A stretch of 59,112 nucleotides of DNA, from positions 1 to 59,112 of the forward strand of contig CACJVE010000012.1 in NCBI GenBank assembly GCA_902596775.1, in the 5' to 3' direction. Below the pieces are notes generated by a model. The model had not been told where the DNA came from, ran no database searches, and was given only the letters and a program-made list of their open reading frames with translations. The translations under genes were made by a program, and so were the position numbers. The stretch is from an uncultured SAR92 cluster bacterium. GTDB lineage: Bacteria > Pseudomonadota > Gammaproteobacteria > Pseudomonadales > Porticoccaceae. Of this stretch, positions 8,485 through 17,160 are shown one piece after another (the first letter of the stretch is position 1; each line of letters begins with the position of its first letter).

Positions 8485-8895
8485 ATGAAGACTTTTCAAT
8501 TAATTACAGACCGGTTAGCGATTGCTTTGTCCCTCGCGTGCGTTATTCATTGCTTGGCATTGCCAGTTATTTTAATTGCTGTCCCAAGTATTGTGGCCGT
8601 ATATTTAGATAGTGAATACTTCCACATGTGGATGGTGCTCGCAGCTATCCCAACTAGCATCTACGCACTGACTTTGGGTTGCAAAGAGCATAAGCGAAAT
8701 GAATTTATAGTGATTGCAGCGATCGGACTAATATTCTTGCTTTCGGCACTATTTTTTGGTGAAGCAGCAGAGCAGCCCCTCACTATGGCGGGTGCGTCAT
8801 TCTTATCACTAGCACATTGGCTAAACTATCGACTCTGTGGAACCTCAAAATTAGAAAAATGTGATTGCCCCGAAACTGACGGTAGCAGTACTTAA
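8485..8895 (+). CDS. MerC-domain membrane protein
   Basis: A 136-aa inner-membrane protein with about four helices. The first helix contains C-V-I-H-C, the paired-cysteine motif of MerC-type transporters, which moves Hg(II) in mercury operons and is found in chromosomal proteins linked to zinc. Extra cysteines lie in the cytoplasmic tail (C-D-C-P). GAGGT precedes the ATG. The next gene, 60 bp downstream, encodes a CobW-type metallochaperone GTPase. MerC-like genes next to COG0523 GTPases are usually thought of as zinc-limitation genes; no mer regulator or reductase is present here, so zinc handling is favoured over mercury resistance. Confidence 0.75.
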   Translation: MKTFQLITDRLAIALSLACVIHCLALPVILIAVPSIVAVYLDSEYFHMWMVLAAIPTSIYALTLGCKEHKRNEFIVIAAIGLIFLLSALFFGEAAEQPLTMAGASFLSLAHWLNYRLCGTSKLEKCDCPETDGSST

Positions 8896-8955
8896 TAAAA
8901 CACCGCTAGTCTTATATACTTTTTGATATACACATTTTGCTTCTAAGATTTTTCA

Positions 8956-9957
8956 ATGAGTGCTGATCAAAAACCTCTGCTTGGAATTCCTACAAATGTC
9001 ATTTCAGGCTTTTTAGGTGTCGGTAAGACATCAGCAATCTTAAATTTATTAAGCCAAAAATCTAGTCATGAACGCTGGGCCGTTCTTGTTAATGAATTTG
9101 GTGAAATTGGCATTGATGGTAGCTTATTGCAAAATCACCAATCAACCGATTCAAATATATTTATTCGCGAAGTTCCGGGTGGATGCATGTGTTGCACTGC
9201 GGGAATTTCAATGCAGTTGGCTATCGCTCAATTACTAGAAAAAGCCAAGCCAGATAGACTTTTAATTGAGCCGACAGGTCTTGGGCATCCGCAAGAGGTA
9301 TTAGATATTCTCTCAGCGAGTTATTACAAAGAGATACTATCAATTCAGAAAACTATCACTTTGGTAGATGCAAGAAAATTAAAAGAAAAGCGCTTTACGG
9401 AAAACGTCATTTTTACCCAACAAATAACTGTTGCCGATATTATCATTGGCAATAAGATAGATTTATACGAGGATTCAGACAGAGAGAGTCTTCAAAACTA
9501 TATTGCGCAGTCCGGTCAATCTCATACAAAGATTGTGTTTTCTCAAAATGGTGAAATACCTCTATCGATACTGTTAGGTCCAACTTCATATCGAACCCAA
9601 AATCCTAACGAGTTCCCAGTAAAGAATAATCAAAAAGCCGCAATTTCGGATGAACCTATTCCAGAAGGCGGATATGTGAAAGCTATGAATAAAGCCGAGG
9701 GATTTATGAGTGTTGGTTGGCGATTCTCTCCAGAAAAAGTATTTGATCATCAAAAGTTGTTTGCTTTACTGACTGGACTAATTATCGATCGAATGAAGGC
9801 AGTATTTATTACTGATAACGGTGTTTTTGGATACAACTTAACCTTTGATGGACTCACAGAAATTGAGCTTGATGATTGTCTAGAGAGTCGAATTGAATTG
9901 ATTTCGGGATCGATTGATGAGTCGTTTGAAAAGGACTTATTTAATTGTCTTCAATAG
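8956..9957 (+). CDS. CobW/COG0523 metallochaperone GTPase (ZigA/YeiR-like)
   Basis: A 333-aa G3E-family P-loop GTPase predicted to deliver zinc or another metal to client enzymes. Visible motifs are Walker A G-F-L-G-V-G-K-T (residues 18-25), the switch segment N-E-F-G-E-I-G-I-D (46-54), the metal-binding C-M-C-C (77-80), E-P-T-G-L-G-H-P in the Walker B region and G-N-K-I-D for base recognition. The CobW C-terminal domain covers about the last 100 residues. It lacks the His-rich loop seen in cobalt- and nickel-specific relatives. Pairing with the MerC-like gene upstream supports a metal-limitation role. Confidence 0.88.
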   Translation: MSADQKPLLGIPTNVISGFLGVGKTSAILNLLSQKSSHERWAVLVNEFGEIGIDGSLLQNHQSTDSNIFIREVPGGCMCCTAGISMQLAIAQLLEKAKPDRLLIEPTGLGHPQEVLDILSASYYKEILSIQKTITLVDARKLKEKRFTENVIFTQQITVADIIIGNKIDLYEDSDRESLQNYIAQSGQSHTKIVFSQNGEIPLSILLGPTSYRTQNPNEFPVKNNQKAAISDEPIPEGGYVKAMNKAEGFMSVGWRFSPEKVFDHQKLFALLTGLIIDRMKAVFITDNGVFGYNLTFDGLTEIELDDCLESRIELISGSIDESFEKDLFNCLQ

Positions 9958-9993
9958 AGTCTCAAATTAATTTTGTTTTGGGATTTTGCTAAA

Positions 9994-10491
9994 TTAAGAT
10001 CTGGCAATGTAAGCAAGGTTCTCATGCCAAAAATCTACGACATACTCGACTCGAGACCTCATTAAAGCCCTATACTTAGGTAGTTCACTAAGGTGGACCC
10101 ACCGGCATTCTATTATTCCCTCTTCAACTTGAGGGATTGTTTCATCATCAAGTCCATCATAGTGCATAGCATACCAATGAGTTTTTTTAAGATATTTTAT
10201 GTTCTCGTGTCTTGTGGTATGCCAAGTTGATACCAATTTTCCAACAATAGACAAATTAGAAGTATTCAAACCAGTTTCTTCATTAATCTCTCGGATCGCC
10301 GAAACCTTCTTTCCTTGATCATCCACTCTTCCCTTTGGCATATCCCACTTTCCACGTTTGAACATAAGAAGTATGTGATTGTTTTTATTACATACCAAAC
10401 CGCCAGCCGACTCAATCACTGGAAGTGCCACTGTGGTTTTGAGCGAATTGGGAGCCTCTAGGGCTGTGGATTCGATTTTTACTGGTTCCAT
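9994..10491 (-). CDS. Nudix hydrolase with an atypical Nudix box
   Basis: A 165-aa protein with the Nudix fold. The box runs from Gly54 to Leu75: it keeps the core R-E-x-x-E-E-x-G-L that binds the metal. It is one residue shorter than the GX5EX7REUXEEXGU pattern, and the first Glu is absent (Q-G-K-K replaces the usual K-G-E-S). Family members hydrolyse nucleoside diphosphates linked to another group, including diadenosine polyphosphates and diphosphoinositol polyphosphates. Its ATG lies 7 bp after the stop of the PPK2 gene on the same strand, a likely operon, so a polyphosphate- or inositol-phosphate-related substrate is an appealing inference. Confidence 0.8.
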   Translation of the reverse strand: MEPVKIESTALEAPNSLKTTVALPVIESAGGLVCNKNNHILLMFKRGKWDMPKGRVDDQGKKVSAIREINEETGLNTSNLSIVGKLVSTWHTTRHENIKYLKKTHWYAMHYDGLDDETIPQVEEGIIECRWVHLSELPKYRALMRSRVEYVVDFWHENLAYIARS

Positions 10492-10498
10492 AAAGTTC

Positions 10499-11368
10499 CT
10501 ACGTAATTTCTTTTTCTTTTAGTTCTTTTAAAACTGCCATTTGTTGTAGGGTTAAACCTCCAAATTTCACTCCTCCAACGGATATGCTATGAGTGACGAT
10601 GACATCTTCACCAGTAAGGGGTTCAAATTTCCTACGCCCAAACGCTCTGACTAAGTATAACATACTGGTCAGTCTTGCTTGTTTCTTTGTGTTAGCATTG
10701 ACTACTATCCAGGGAGATTTCTTTGAGGAAGTATATTCGAACATTTGTTCTTTATACTTTGTAAAAACTGCCCATTTCTTCCTGGCGTGGATATCATTGT
10801 CTGATAGTTTCCAATAAGTTAGTGGATTGCTTAATCGATTTTCGAAACGAATAAGTTGTGTTTTACGGTCAACAGAGAGATAAAACTTAAAAATTATAAT
10901 CCCACTTTCAATATGATTATGTTCCCATGACAGAACTTTTTTAATGAATCTCTTGTATTGGTTTTCAGAGCAATATCCCATCGTGGGTTCAATAAGTGCT
11001 CGTGTATACCAAGATCTATCAAAAAATGAAATATGACCTTCCTTTGGAAATAAAGATTCATATCGTCGAAACCAATATTTTGATTCTGATTTTGACGGTA
11101 CTCCTAACGCATGAATAGAAAAGTGTGAGGGTATTAAATTTTCTGTGAACCGCTTTATGGTCGAGCCTTTTCCAGCAGCATCTCTTCCTTCAAAAAGCAC
11201 GATCAACTTAAGATTGCGCTTCATTACCCACTGTTGGATCTTTAAAAGCTCAACTTGAAGTCGACGTTTTTCAATTTGATAGTCGGACTCACTTATATTT
11301 TCGTAAGGAGTTTCAATTGCTTTAATTTTCTTTAATTTCACAATCAGTCCAGACGACAATTTCGGCAT
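10499..11368 (-). CDS. ppk2: Polyphosphate kinase 2 family protein (PPK2)
   Basis: A 289-aa cytoplasmic P-loop kinase that transfers phosphate between polyphosphate and nucleotides. The Walker A motif G-R-D-A-A-G-K-G-S-T spans residues 61-70 and the lid/Walker B D-R-S-W-Y lies at 117-121, both diagnostic of PPK2. Length fits the single-domain class. ATG 11368 is preferred; an in-frame TTG at 11380 would add four residues. It is followed at 7 bp by the Nudix gene and diverges from a TBDR-phytase operon, giving a phosphorus-themed cluster. Which nucleotide it prefers (class I or II) cannot be read from sequence alone. Confidence 0.9.
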   Translation of the reverse strand: MPKLSSGLIVKLKKIKAIETPYENISESDYQIEKRRLQVELLKIQQWVMKRNLKLIVLFEGRDAAGKGSTIKRFTENLIPSHFSIHALGVPSKSESKYWFRRYESLFPKEGHISFFDRSWYTRALIEPTMGYCSENQYKRFIKKVLSWEHNHIESGIIIFKFYLSVDRKTQLIRFENRLSNPLTYWKLSDNDIHARKKWAVFTKYKEQMFEYTSSKKSPWIVVNANTKKQARLTSMLYLVRAFGRRKFEPLTGEDVIVTHSISVGGVKFGGLTLQQMAVLKELKEKEIT

Positions 11369-11451
11369 AGTGTATGACAAAAATGATAAACATTAAACAC
11401 TCGTTAGTACCGAAAGATTAAGGAGTGTAGTGGAAATAGAGGTGACTTTTG

Positions 11452-11484
11452 TTGCAATATTTCTGTCATATTTTTGCAGTATTG
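11452..11484 (+). promoter_or_regulatory. Three tandem 11-bp units resembling a Pho box (PhoB-binding array)
   Basis: Three consecutive 11-bp units start at 11452, 11463 and 11474: TTGCAAT-ATTT, CTGTCAT-ATTT and TTGCAGT-ATTG. A Pho box is built of 7-bp half sites (consensus CTGTCAT) separated by 4 AT-rich bases at an 11-bp period, and the middle unit is a perfect half site. A TATAAA follows at 11486-11491. The TBDR start is at 11537, 52 bp past the last unit. The genes downstream are the TBDR and phytase, and PPK2 diverges on the other side, so phosphate control makes functional sense. Confidence 0.5.
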
Positions 11485-11536
11485 TTATAAAGTAAATCTG
11501 AAATCATGTATCTTTTGTCTCTTATAAGGAGCTCCA

Positions 11537-14002
11537 ATGAATAAACAACGTTTAGCAATAGCGATTGCCGCAACTACTGCCCTTTATGCTGGAATTAGCC
11601 TCAACGCCCAGGATCTGGATAACATTGAAGAGGTGGTCGTTGTTGGATCAAAAGCAAGCTTAATCTCTGCTGTAGATAAACAGAGAGAGGCTGATAATAT
11701 CATGTCAGTGGTTGACTCAGATGCATTGGGGGGATTTGCTGATACGACAGCAGCCGAGGCCGTGAGACGACTCTCTGGAATTTCAGTAGAAAATGACCAG
11801 GGAGAAGGAAGATATGTCACAATAAGGGGCTTGTCTTCTGATTTAAATAGTATTGCTGTAAATGGCGCTTCGATGGTTGCTCCGGAGAATGGCAGGAGCG
11901 TCATGCTCGATGGCCTGCCAACAGAGTTATTAGAGTCGATTACAGTTGCGAAATCGTTGACGCCTGAGATGGACTCTGATTCGATCGGTGGAAGAATCGA
12001 CTTCAACACCAAAAAGCCTTCGAGTATAGATGGAAGATTTTTTAAAGCGAAGATACAAAATAATTTTAGTCAGTATGCAGATGAAAATTTCAATCCGAAG
12101 ATGTCTATCACTTATGGTGAAAAACTGAGTGACACATTTGCAAACATTTTAGCCGTTACGTATTCAAGCAAGGACATTGTAGCCTACAACAACGAAACTG
12201 GTTTTGGTTGGGAAGACGGTTTAATGAATGATGATTACGAAATGCGGTTTTATGAGTTGACGAGAGAAAGGTATGGATTAAGTTATGATGCAGACTTGTT
12301 GGTATCAGATGGGAGAGTTTTCTTGAGTGCATTTTGGAATCAGTATGATGATGCTGAACTCAGATGGAAAGATGAATATGGCAAGATTAAGTTAATAGAT
12401 GGGACCGAGACTGCAACCAGCATGCAAACTGAAAGGATACGGCACGACGCTGAAACCAGAGTGCGTTATGAGACAAGGACACTATCTGCGTTCACACTTG
12501 GCTTTGAAGGGACGATGGGAGACTGGATTATTGATCCTAAAATTAGTTATTCTTTTGCTGAGGAAGACGATAGTGATAACGCTGACGTCACTTTTAGAAA
12601 TGATATGAAGGATACTGTGGGAACAATAGAGTGGAGTAATCCTCAGAGACCGACGATAACCCCGTCAGATACCAGTATCTATTCTCCTGCAGAATTAGGT
12701 TTTAAAGAGCTTGAAATAACGGAAAATGTGTCCAAAGATTCTGAGTTTGCTTTCTCAGTGAATGCTGAAAGAGAAACAGATTTGGGTACTTTAAAAGTAG
12801 GTTTTAAGAGTAAGAACAGAGAAAAAGACGTCGATGATTACATCATTGTCTATGAGGCGGATATGACAATGGCAGACTTTGATCCACAAACGCTTGACTG
12901 GCAATTCGCGGGACAAACCTTCAGTCAGCAAGCAAATCCAGACATGATATACGCTTTAAGAAATCAGTTAGATAGCCTCTCTGTGGATTTCAGTAATGAT
13001 TATGCTCGTGATTTTGTGACCGAAGAGAAAGTTAATGCTTTGTATATTCAAAATACCTACACTTTTGACAAGGGAGTAATAGTCGCAGGTGTGCGTTATG
13101 AAGACACTTCAACTGAATCTCAAGCATTTGATCAAGACGGAAATCAAGTTTTTGCGGGAAGTAATCATTCATTTTTTGCACCAAGTATTAATGTCAAGTA
13201 TTTCTTAGATGATCGACTTCAATTAAGAGGAGCTATCTGGAAGGGATTATCCAGACCCGGATTCAAGAAAACGGCTCCTAAGCTTGATTATGATAATGAT
13301 GAGGGAGATATAAGTGGTAGCGCAGGAAATCCTGATTTAAAACCTTATGAAGCAATAAATTATGATCTATCTCTTGAGTTTTATGGGGATGATATGACCT
13401 TTGCAAGTGTCGGTTTGTTTAGAAAAAATATTGAAAATGCGATCTATCCAAAGATATATAAAACAGCAACTTTCTTAGGTGTGACGTTTAATGATGATGT
13501 TGAAACGTGGGAAAATGCGCAAGACTCCACAATTAATGGTTTGGAATTAAATCTTCAATATGGTTGGGAGAATGGCATGTACTTTGCCGGCAATGTAACA
13601 CTTACTGATGGAGAGAGTACTTTTGAGCCAACCGATGATGTGAGCTTCACTACTCCGTTTAGGAAATTAGCCGACGAAGCTTTTAATATAAGTCTTGGTT
13701 ATGACAAAGGTCCCTGGGATGTTAGGCTCGCTGCAAACTACAGAAGTGACTATTTGGATTGGCTGTCTGATGAGGGCGATGACATTGATGATGTTTCAGA
13801 GAATAATTCTCGGTTCGTCGATAACTACCTTCAAGTAGATTTTACAGCGAAATATAAAACTTCCGATAATTTAGAGTTTAAATTTGAGGCAGTTAATTTG
13901 GGTAATGAAGAAGAATATTATTACTGGGGTAATGAGAATCAGTTATCTCAATATGATGTTTATGGACGTAATTATTCTCTCGGTATGACTTACAATTTTT
14001 AA
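11537..14002 (+). CDS. TonB-dependent outer-membrane receptor, phytase-associated
   Basis: An 821-aa outer-membrane active transporter with a signal peptide (cleavage near L-N-A-Q about residue 25). The plug domain includes I-E-E-V-V-V-V-G as TonB-box-like segment and G-R-Y-V-T-I-R-G-L as a plug motif. The β-barrel ends in a C-terminal aromatic (Y-N-F), as usual for barrel assembly. TATAAGGAG precedes the ATG. The next gene on the same strand encodes a β-propeller phytase, an arrangement known from other Proteobacteria, which suggests uptake of inositol phosphates or of their hydrolysis products. The candidate Pho box upstream fits this. Confidence 0.9.
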   Translation: MNKQRLAIAIAATTALYAGISLNAQDLDNIEEVVVVGSKASLISAVDKQREADNIMSVVDSDALGGFADTTAAEAVRRLSGISVENDQGEGRYVTIRGLSSDLNSIAVNGASMVAPENGRSVMLDGLPTELLESITVAKSLTPEMDSDSIGGRIDFNTKKPSSIDGRFFKAKIQNNFSQYADENFNPKMSITYGEKLSDTFANILAVTYSSKDIVAYNNETGFGWEDGLMNDDYEMRFYELTRERYGLSYDADLLVSDGRVFLSAFWNQYDDAELRWKDEYGKIKLIDGTETATSMQTERIRHDAETRVRYETRTLSAFTLGFEGTMGDWIIDPKISYSFAEEDDSDNADVTFRNDMKDTVGTIEWSNPQRPTITPSDTSIYSPAELGFKELEITENVSKDSEFAFSVNAERETDLGTLKVGFKSKNREKDVDDYIIVYEADMTMADFDPQTLDWQFAGQTFSQQANPDMIYALRNQLDSLSVDFSNDYARDFVTEEKVNALYIQNTYTFDKGVIVAGVRYEDTSTESQAFDQDGNQVFAGSNHSFFAPSINVKYFLDDRLQLRGAIWKGLSRPGFKKTAPKLDYDNDEGDISGSAGNPDLKPYEAINYDLSLEFYGDDMTFASVGLFRKNIENAIYPKIYKTATFLGVTFNDDVETWENAQDSTINGLELNLQYGWENGMYFAGNVTLTDGESTFEPTDDVSFTTPFRKLADEAFNISLGYDKGPWDVRLAANYRSDYLDWLSDEGDDIDDVSENNSRFVDNYLQVDFTAKYKTSDNLEFKFEAVNLGNEEEYYYWGNENQLSQYDVYGRNYSLGMTYNF

Positions 14003-14021
14003 ATTATTCACGAAAAATCTT

Positions 14022-14068
14022 CGGGCTGATTAGTTTATGATCAGCCCGTTTTAGTTTATGATCAGCCC
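14022..14068 (+). terminator. Rho-independent terminator with a duplicated 3' arm
   Basis: The left arm CGGGCTGAT (14022-14030) pairs perfectly with ATCAGCCCG (14040-14048), followed by TTTT. An 18-bp segment ending in ATCAGCCC (14030-14047) is then repeated exactly at 14051-14068, again followed by TTTTT. The single left arm can therefore pair with either right arm. It sits between the TBDR and phytase genes and could attenuate phytase expression relative to the receptor. Confidence 0.7.
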
Positions 14069-14084
14069 TTTTTAGGTAGATAGC

Positions 14085-15182
14085 ATGATTTCATACATTC
14101 TAGATTCAGTTCTTCGCTTTTTGTTATGTATAACTATGCTGACGTTTTTCATTCCATTAGCTGCATGTTCTGATTATCCAAGTGTTACGTCAGTTTATGA
14201 GACACCTGAAGTTGACACAAAAGGTGACGCAGCAGATGATCCAGCAATATGGACTAACTTTGATAGCCCAAACAATTCTCTGATTTTTGGGACAGACAAA
14301 AGGGCAGGTGTATATGTTTATGATCTCAAAGGAAGTAAAGTTGGCTACACAGCTCTGGGTGAGATTAACAATATTGATCTAAGGATTATTGAAAGTGAGA
14401 CTTATATCGTTGGCTCAAACAGAACAGATCAAACCATTGATCTATGGATCGTCAGAAATGAAAATCTAAAAGATGGCGCGTCTGATAAGAATTTCTCATT
14501 AAATCAAAGCCCTTCCATATCTGAAAGTACGGATGTGAATGTCTATGGTATTTGTGCGGGTTTTGATAAGGAGTTTGGATTAATATTTTTCGCAACAGAA
14601 GATGAAGGTCCAAGTGTTGAGATGTGGAATTACAGAAATGGGTCAATGCAGAGATTACTCACTTTTGACAATGGCGGCGAGTCTGAAGGCTGTGTTTATG
14701 ATGATGAACATCGAACTCTTTTTATTTCTGAAGAGGAAACTAATGGAGTATTAAAAGCTTATGATTTGACGGCTTATCCTGATCTATCAAACTATAAGGT
14801 AGTTGACTCTCGAGAAGGGAACATCGGTGGAGATCCCGAAGGAGTCGCTCTTTACAAAACGTCGAGTGTGGCTGGATACATTATTCTGTCGTCTCAAGGA
14901 GATTCAAAATTTAACTTATATCGAAGACAAGCGCCCTATCAATACATAGGAAGTTTTATGGTCACTGACAGTGACCGTTTATTTAGAGAATATGTCGATA
15001 GTGTCTCAGAGACAGACGGGATTGATGCAGTAAATTTTTCTTTCAATTCAACCTTTGATAGTGGTCTGTTAGTCGTTCAGGATGATAAAAATGATTGTGA
15101 TAATTGTGATGAAAAACGACAAAACTTCAAATACATCGATTTTAAAGATGTCGAGCAAGTACTCAATTTAACTACTTTTTGA
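14085..15182 (+). CDS. β-propeller phytase (3-phytase) lipoprotein
   Basis: A 365-aa predicted myo-inositol hexakisphosphate phosphohydrolase of the β-propeller class, which is calcium-dependent and releases phosphate from phytate. The lipobox L-A-A-C puts the lipidated Cys at residue 28, so it is membrane-anchored, facing the periplasm or surface. D-A-A-D-D-P-A-I-W near residue 50 is a family hallmark, as are the later D-P-E-G-V-A and S-E-E-x-x motifs. Length is normal for one six-bladed propeller. It lies downstream of the phytase-associated TBDR, past a terminator-like hairpin. Its last 15 bp overlap the convergent acyl-CoA-ligase gene. Confidence 0.88.
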   Translation: MISYILDSVLRFLLCITMLTFFIPLAACSDYPSVTSVYETPEVDTKGDAADDPAIWTNFDSPNNSLIFGTDKRAGVYVYDLKGSKVGYTALGEINNIDLRIIESETYIVGSNRTDQTIDLWIVRNENLKDGASDKNFSLNQSPSISESTDVNVYGICAGFDKEFGLIFFATEDEGPSVEMWNYRNGSMQRLLTFDNGGESEGCVYDDEHRTLFISEEETNGVLKAYDLTAYPDLSNYKVVDSREGNIGGDPEGVALYKTSSVAGYIILSSQGDSKFNLYRRQAPYQYIGSFMVTDSDRLFREYVDSVSETDGIDAVNFSFNSTFDSGLLVVQDDKNDCDNCDEKRQNFKYIDFKDVEQVLNLTTF

Positions 15183-16703
15183 GATAAGCATTGCAAAAGA
15201 ATCTCGTAATATATTTTTTTGAACCTTACCCATTGTGTTTCTTGGTAATTCATCAATTGCAACAATCTGCTTTGGAACCTTGAAGTTAGAAATTTTTTCC
15301 TTCAATAGTTTTAATATTTCTTCAACTTCTGGACTACATTCATTTTTTTCATACACGATGAGGGCGGCGACTGCCTCTCCAAAGTCTTGATCTGGAATCC
15401 CGATTACTGCTGATTCCAAAATACCGTCTATCTCATCAATTACTAGTTCAACTTCTTTCGGATAAACATTAAGGCCTCCCGTAATTATCATATCTTTGGA
15501 TCGACCCACTATAGAGATATAACCATCTGCATCTTTTATGCCCTTATCGCCAGTATTGAAATAACCATCATGCGTAAACTCCTCAGAAGTTTTCTCTGGC
15601 ATCCTCCAGTAACCGTTAAACACATTTGGCCCTCGCACTTGAATATTTCCTATATCCCCTTCATCCACTAATTTGCCATTATTATCAGTTATTCTGATTT
15701 CTATTTGAGGAAGAGGGATGCCCACAGTTCCTGCTTTGCGTTTCCCATCTAGTGGATTAGATGTACTCATATTGGTCTCTGTCATACCATAGCGTTCCAG
15801 GATGCAATGTCCTGTGGCTTGCTCGAATTCTACAAACGTATCAGTTAACAATGGTGCAGATCCAGAAATAAAGAGCCTCATATTTTTGGTTACAAGTTTA
15901 TTCATCTGATTTGTAGCAAGAAGTCTTGTGTAATAGGTAGGCACTCCCATCATCACAGTACATTTTGGGAGTGCACTCAGTACTTCATTTTGATTGAATG
16001 TGTTTAACCAAAAAGTTGAAGCACCTGATAAGAATACACAACCAAGTGCAACAAAAAGACCATGGACATGAAAAATGGGTAATGCATGGAGCAAGACATC
16101 TTTATCAGTAAACCCCCAAACATTTTTTAAACAGTAAGCATTACTAGAGAGATTCAGATGAGTCAGCATGATTCCCTTTGGAGTTCCAGTGGTTCCAGAG
16201 GAATATAAAAGTGCTGCTAGATCATCATTTTCTTTATGGACAGTGTCGAAGGTTGACGGACATTTTTCAGCTTCTTCAAGAAGGCTGCCTGTTGAATCTG
16301 AATTTAATGTTAGGACCTTTGAAATCTTATTTTTGAGAGCTAAATTTTTAATTATTTCCAGGTTGCTTTCATCGCAAACCACTAGTGATGGTTTGGCATT
16401 CTGGAAAAAGAAATCTAATTCATGTTCTTTGTAACCAACATTCAAAGGGTGATATACAAATCCTGCTCTTAAGCATGCGAGATACAGGTAAAGCGCCTCT
16501 GGTGACTTTTGAACTTGAACGGATACCCTATCCCCAATCTTAACCCCAAGATCTCTTAAATAGTTTGCAATCTTTGCTGACTCTTTTTCCAGATCTTTAT
16601 AATAAATCGTCTTATTATCTATTAATCGCAAGGCTGGCTTGTTTTTAAATTTGATAAATTGTTTTTGGTAGTGAGAATATAGATTATGATTTTGCGGAGT
16701 CAT
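15168..16703 (-). CDS. matB: AMP-forming acyl-CoA synthetase, malonyl-CoA synthetase-like
   Basis: A 511-aa ANL-superfamily ligase: it activates an acid with ATP and attaches CoA. The P-loop Y-S-S-G-T-T-G-T-P-K-G, the E-R-Y-G-M-T-E motif, Y-F-N-T-G-D and the C-terminal catalytic Lys in P-R-N-T-M-G-K are all visible. The stretch V-Q-V-Q-K-S-P-E-A-L-Y-L-Y-L-A-C-L-R-A-G and the A-L-P-I-F-H-V-H-G-L motif resemble MatB malonyl-CoA synthetases, which is why that substrate is suggested. ATG 16703 is chosen over the in-frame TTG immediately upstream. Its 3' end overlaps the convergent phytase gene by 15 bp. General acyl-CoA ligase activity is the safer call if MatB is wrong. Confidence 0.85.
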   Translation of the reverse strand: MTPQNHNLYSHYQKQFIKFKNKPALRLIDNKTIYYKDLEKESAKIANYLRDLGVKIGDRVSVQVQKSPEALYLYLACLRAGFVYHPLNVGYKEHELDFFFQNAKPSLVVCDESNLEIIKNLALKNKISKVLTLNSDSTGSLLEEAEKCPSTFDTVHKENDDLAALLYSSGTTGTPKGIMLTHLNLSSNAYCLKNVWGFTDKDVLLHALPIFHVHGLFVALGCVFLSGASTFWLNTFNQNEVLSALPKCTVMMGVPTYYTRLLATNQMNKLVTKNMRLFISGSAPLLTDTFVEFEQATGHCILERYGMTETNMSTSNPLDGKRKAGTVGIPLPQIEIRITDNNGKLVDEGDIGNIQVRGPNVFNGYWRMPEKTSEEFTHDGYFNTGDKGIKDADGYISIVGRSKDMIITGGLNVYPKEVELVIDEIDGILESAVIGIPDQDFGEAVAALIVYEKNECSPEVEEILKLLKEKISNFKVPKQIVAIDELPRNTMGKVQKNILRDSFAMLISKSS

Positions 16704-16777
16704 CAATTATTTTACCGATGCTGTTTAATATGAATTAGTATAATTCAAGTCTTAAAATGATTTTTAAGGAGGAAATT

Positions 16778-17146
16778 ATGAGTGACAAAGACGAAATATC
16801 CAAGGTAATTCAGACATACATTGATGGTATGAATTTTTCGAGCGCTGAAAAAACAAAAGAAGCTTTTCATCCAAATGCATCGGTGGTTGGATATCTTCAT
16901 GGTGATTTTTTGGAAATGACACTTGCGGATTTTTCAGGTTTTGTTCTCTCGCAACAACCATCACCTCACGAGAGCTCAAACGATGTCACTTATGAGGTAA
17001 TTGATATTGCAATCGAGGGACAGACAGCACATGTGAAAGTAAAAGATGTCTATCTTGGTATTACTTTTATAGATACTTTGTCGCTTATTAAAGTTAATGA
17101 CCAATGGAAGATTTACAACAAATTATTTCATGTTCAGGAAAAATAA
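16778..17146 (+). CDS. NTF2-like / putative lumazine-binding domain protein
   Basis: A 122-aa single-domain protein resembling the SnoaL/NTF2-like superfamily, in particular the putative lumazine-binding (DUF3828/Lumazine_bd_2) group: a helix with I-x-x-V-I-Q-x-Y-I-D-G, then strands ending in D-Q-W-K-I-Y-N-K. Such proteins bind small molecules or act as accessory folds; catalysis is not implied. A strong TAAGGAGG just upstream of ATG 16778 fixes the start, and an earlier in-frame ATG at 16757 lies upstream of that Shine-Dalgarno so is unlikely to be used. It is divergent from the acyl-CoA ligase and 14 bp before the nuclease gene. Confidence 0.75.
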   Translation: MSDKDEISKVIQTYIDGMNFSSAEKTKEAFHPNASVVGYLHGDFLEMTLADFSGFVLSQQPSPHESSNDVTYEVIDIAIEGQTAHVKVKDVYLGITFIDTLSLIKVNDQWKIYNKLFHVQEK

Positions 17147-17160
17147 AAGGTTAGAAAAAA

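Noticed and set aside
16757-16777. Upstream ATG as start for the NTF2-like protein
   Set aside because: The strong Shine-Dalgarno lies downstream of it and directs initiation at 16778.
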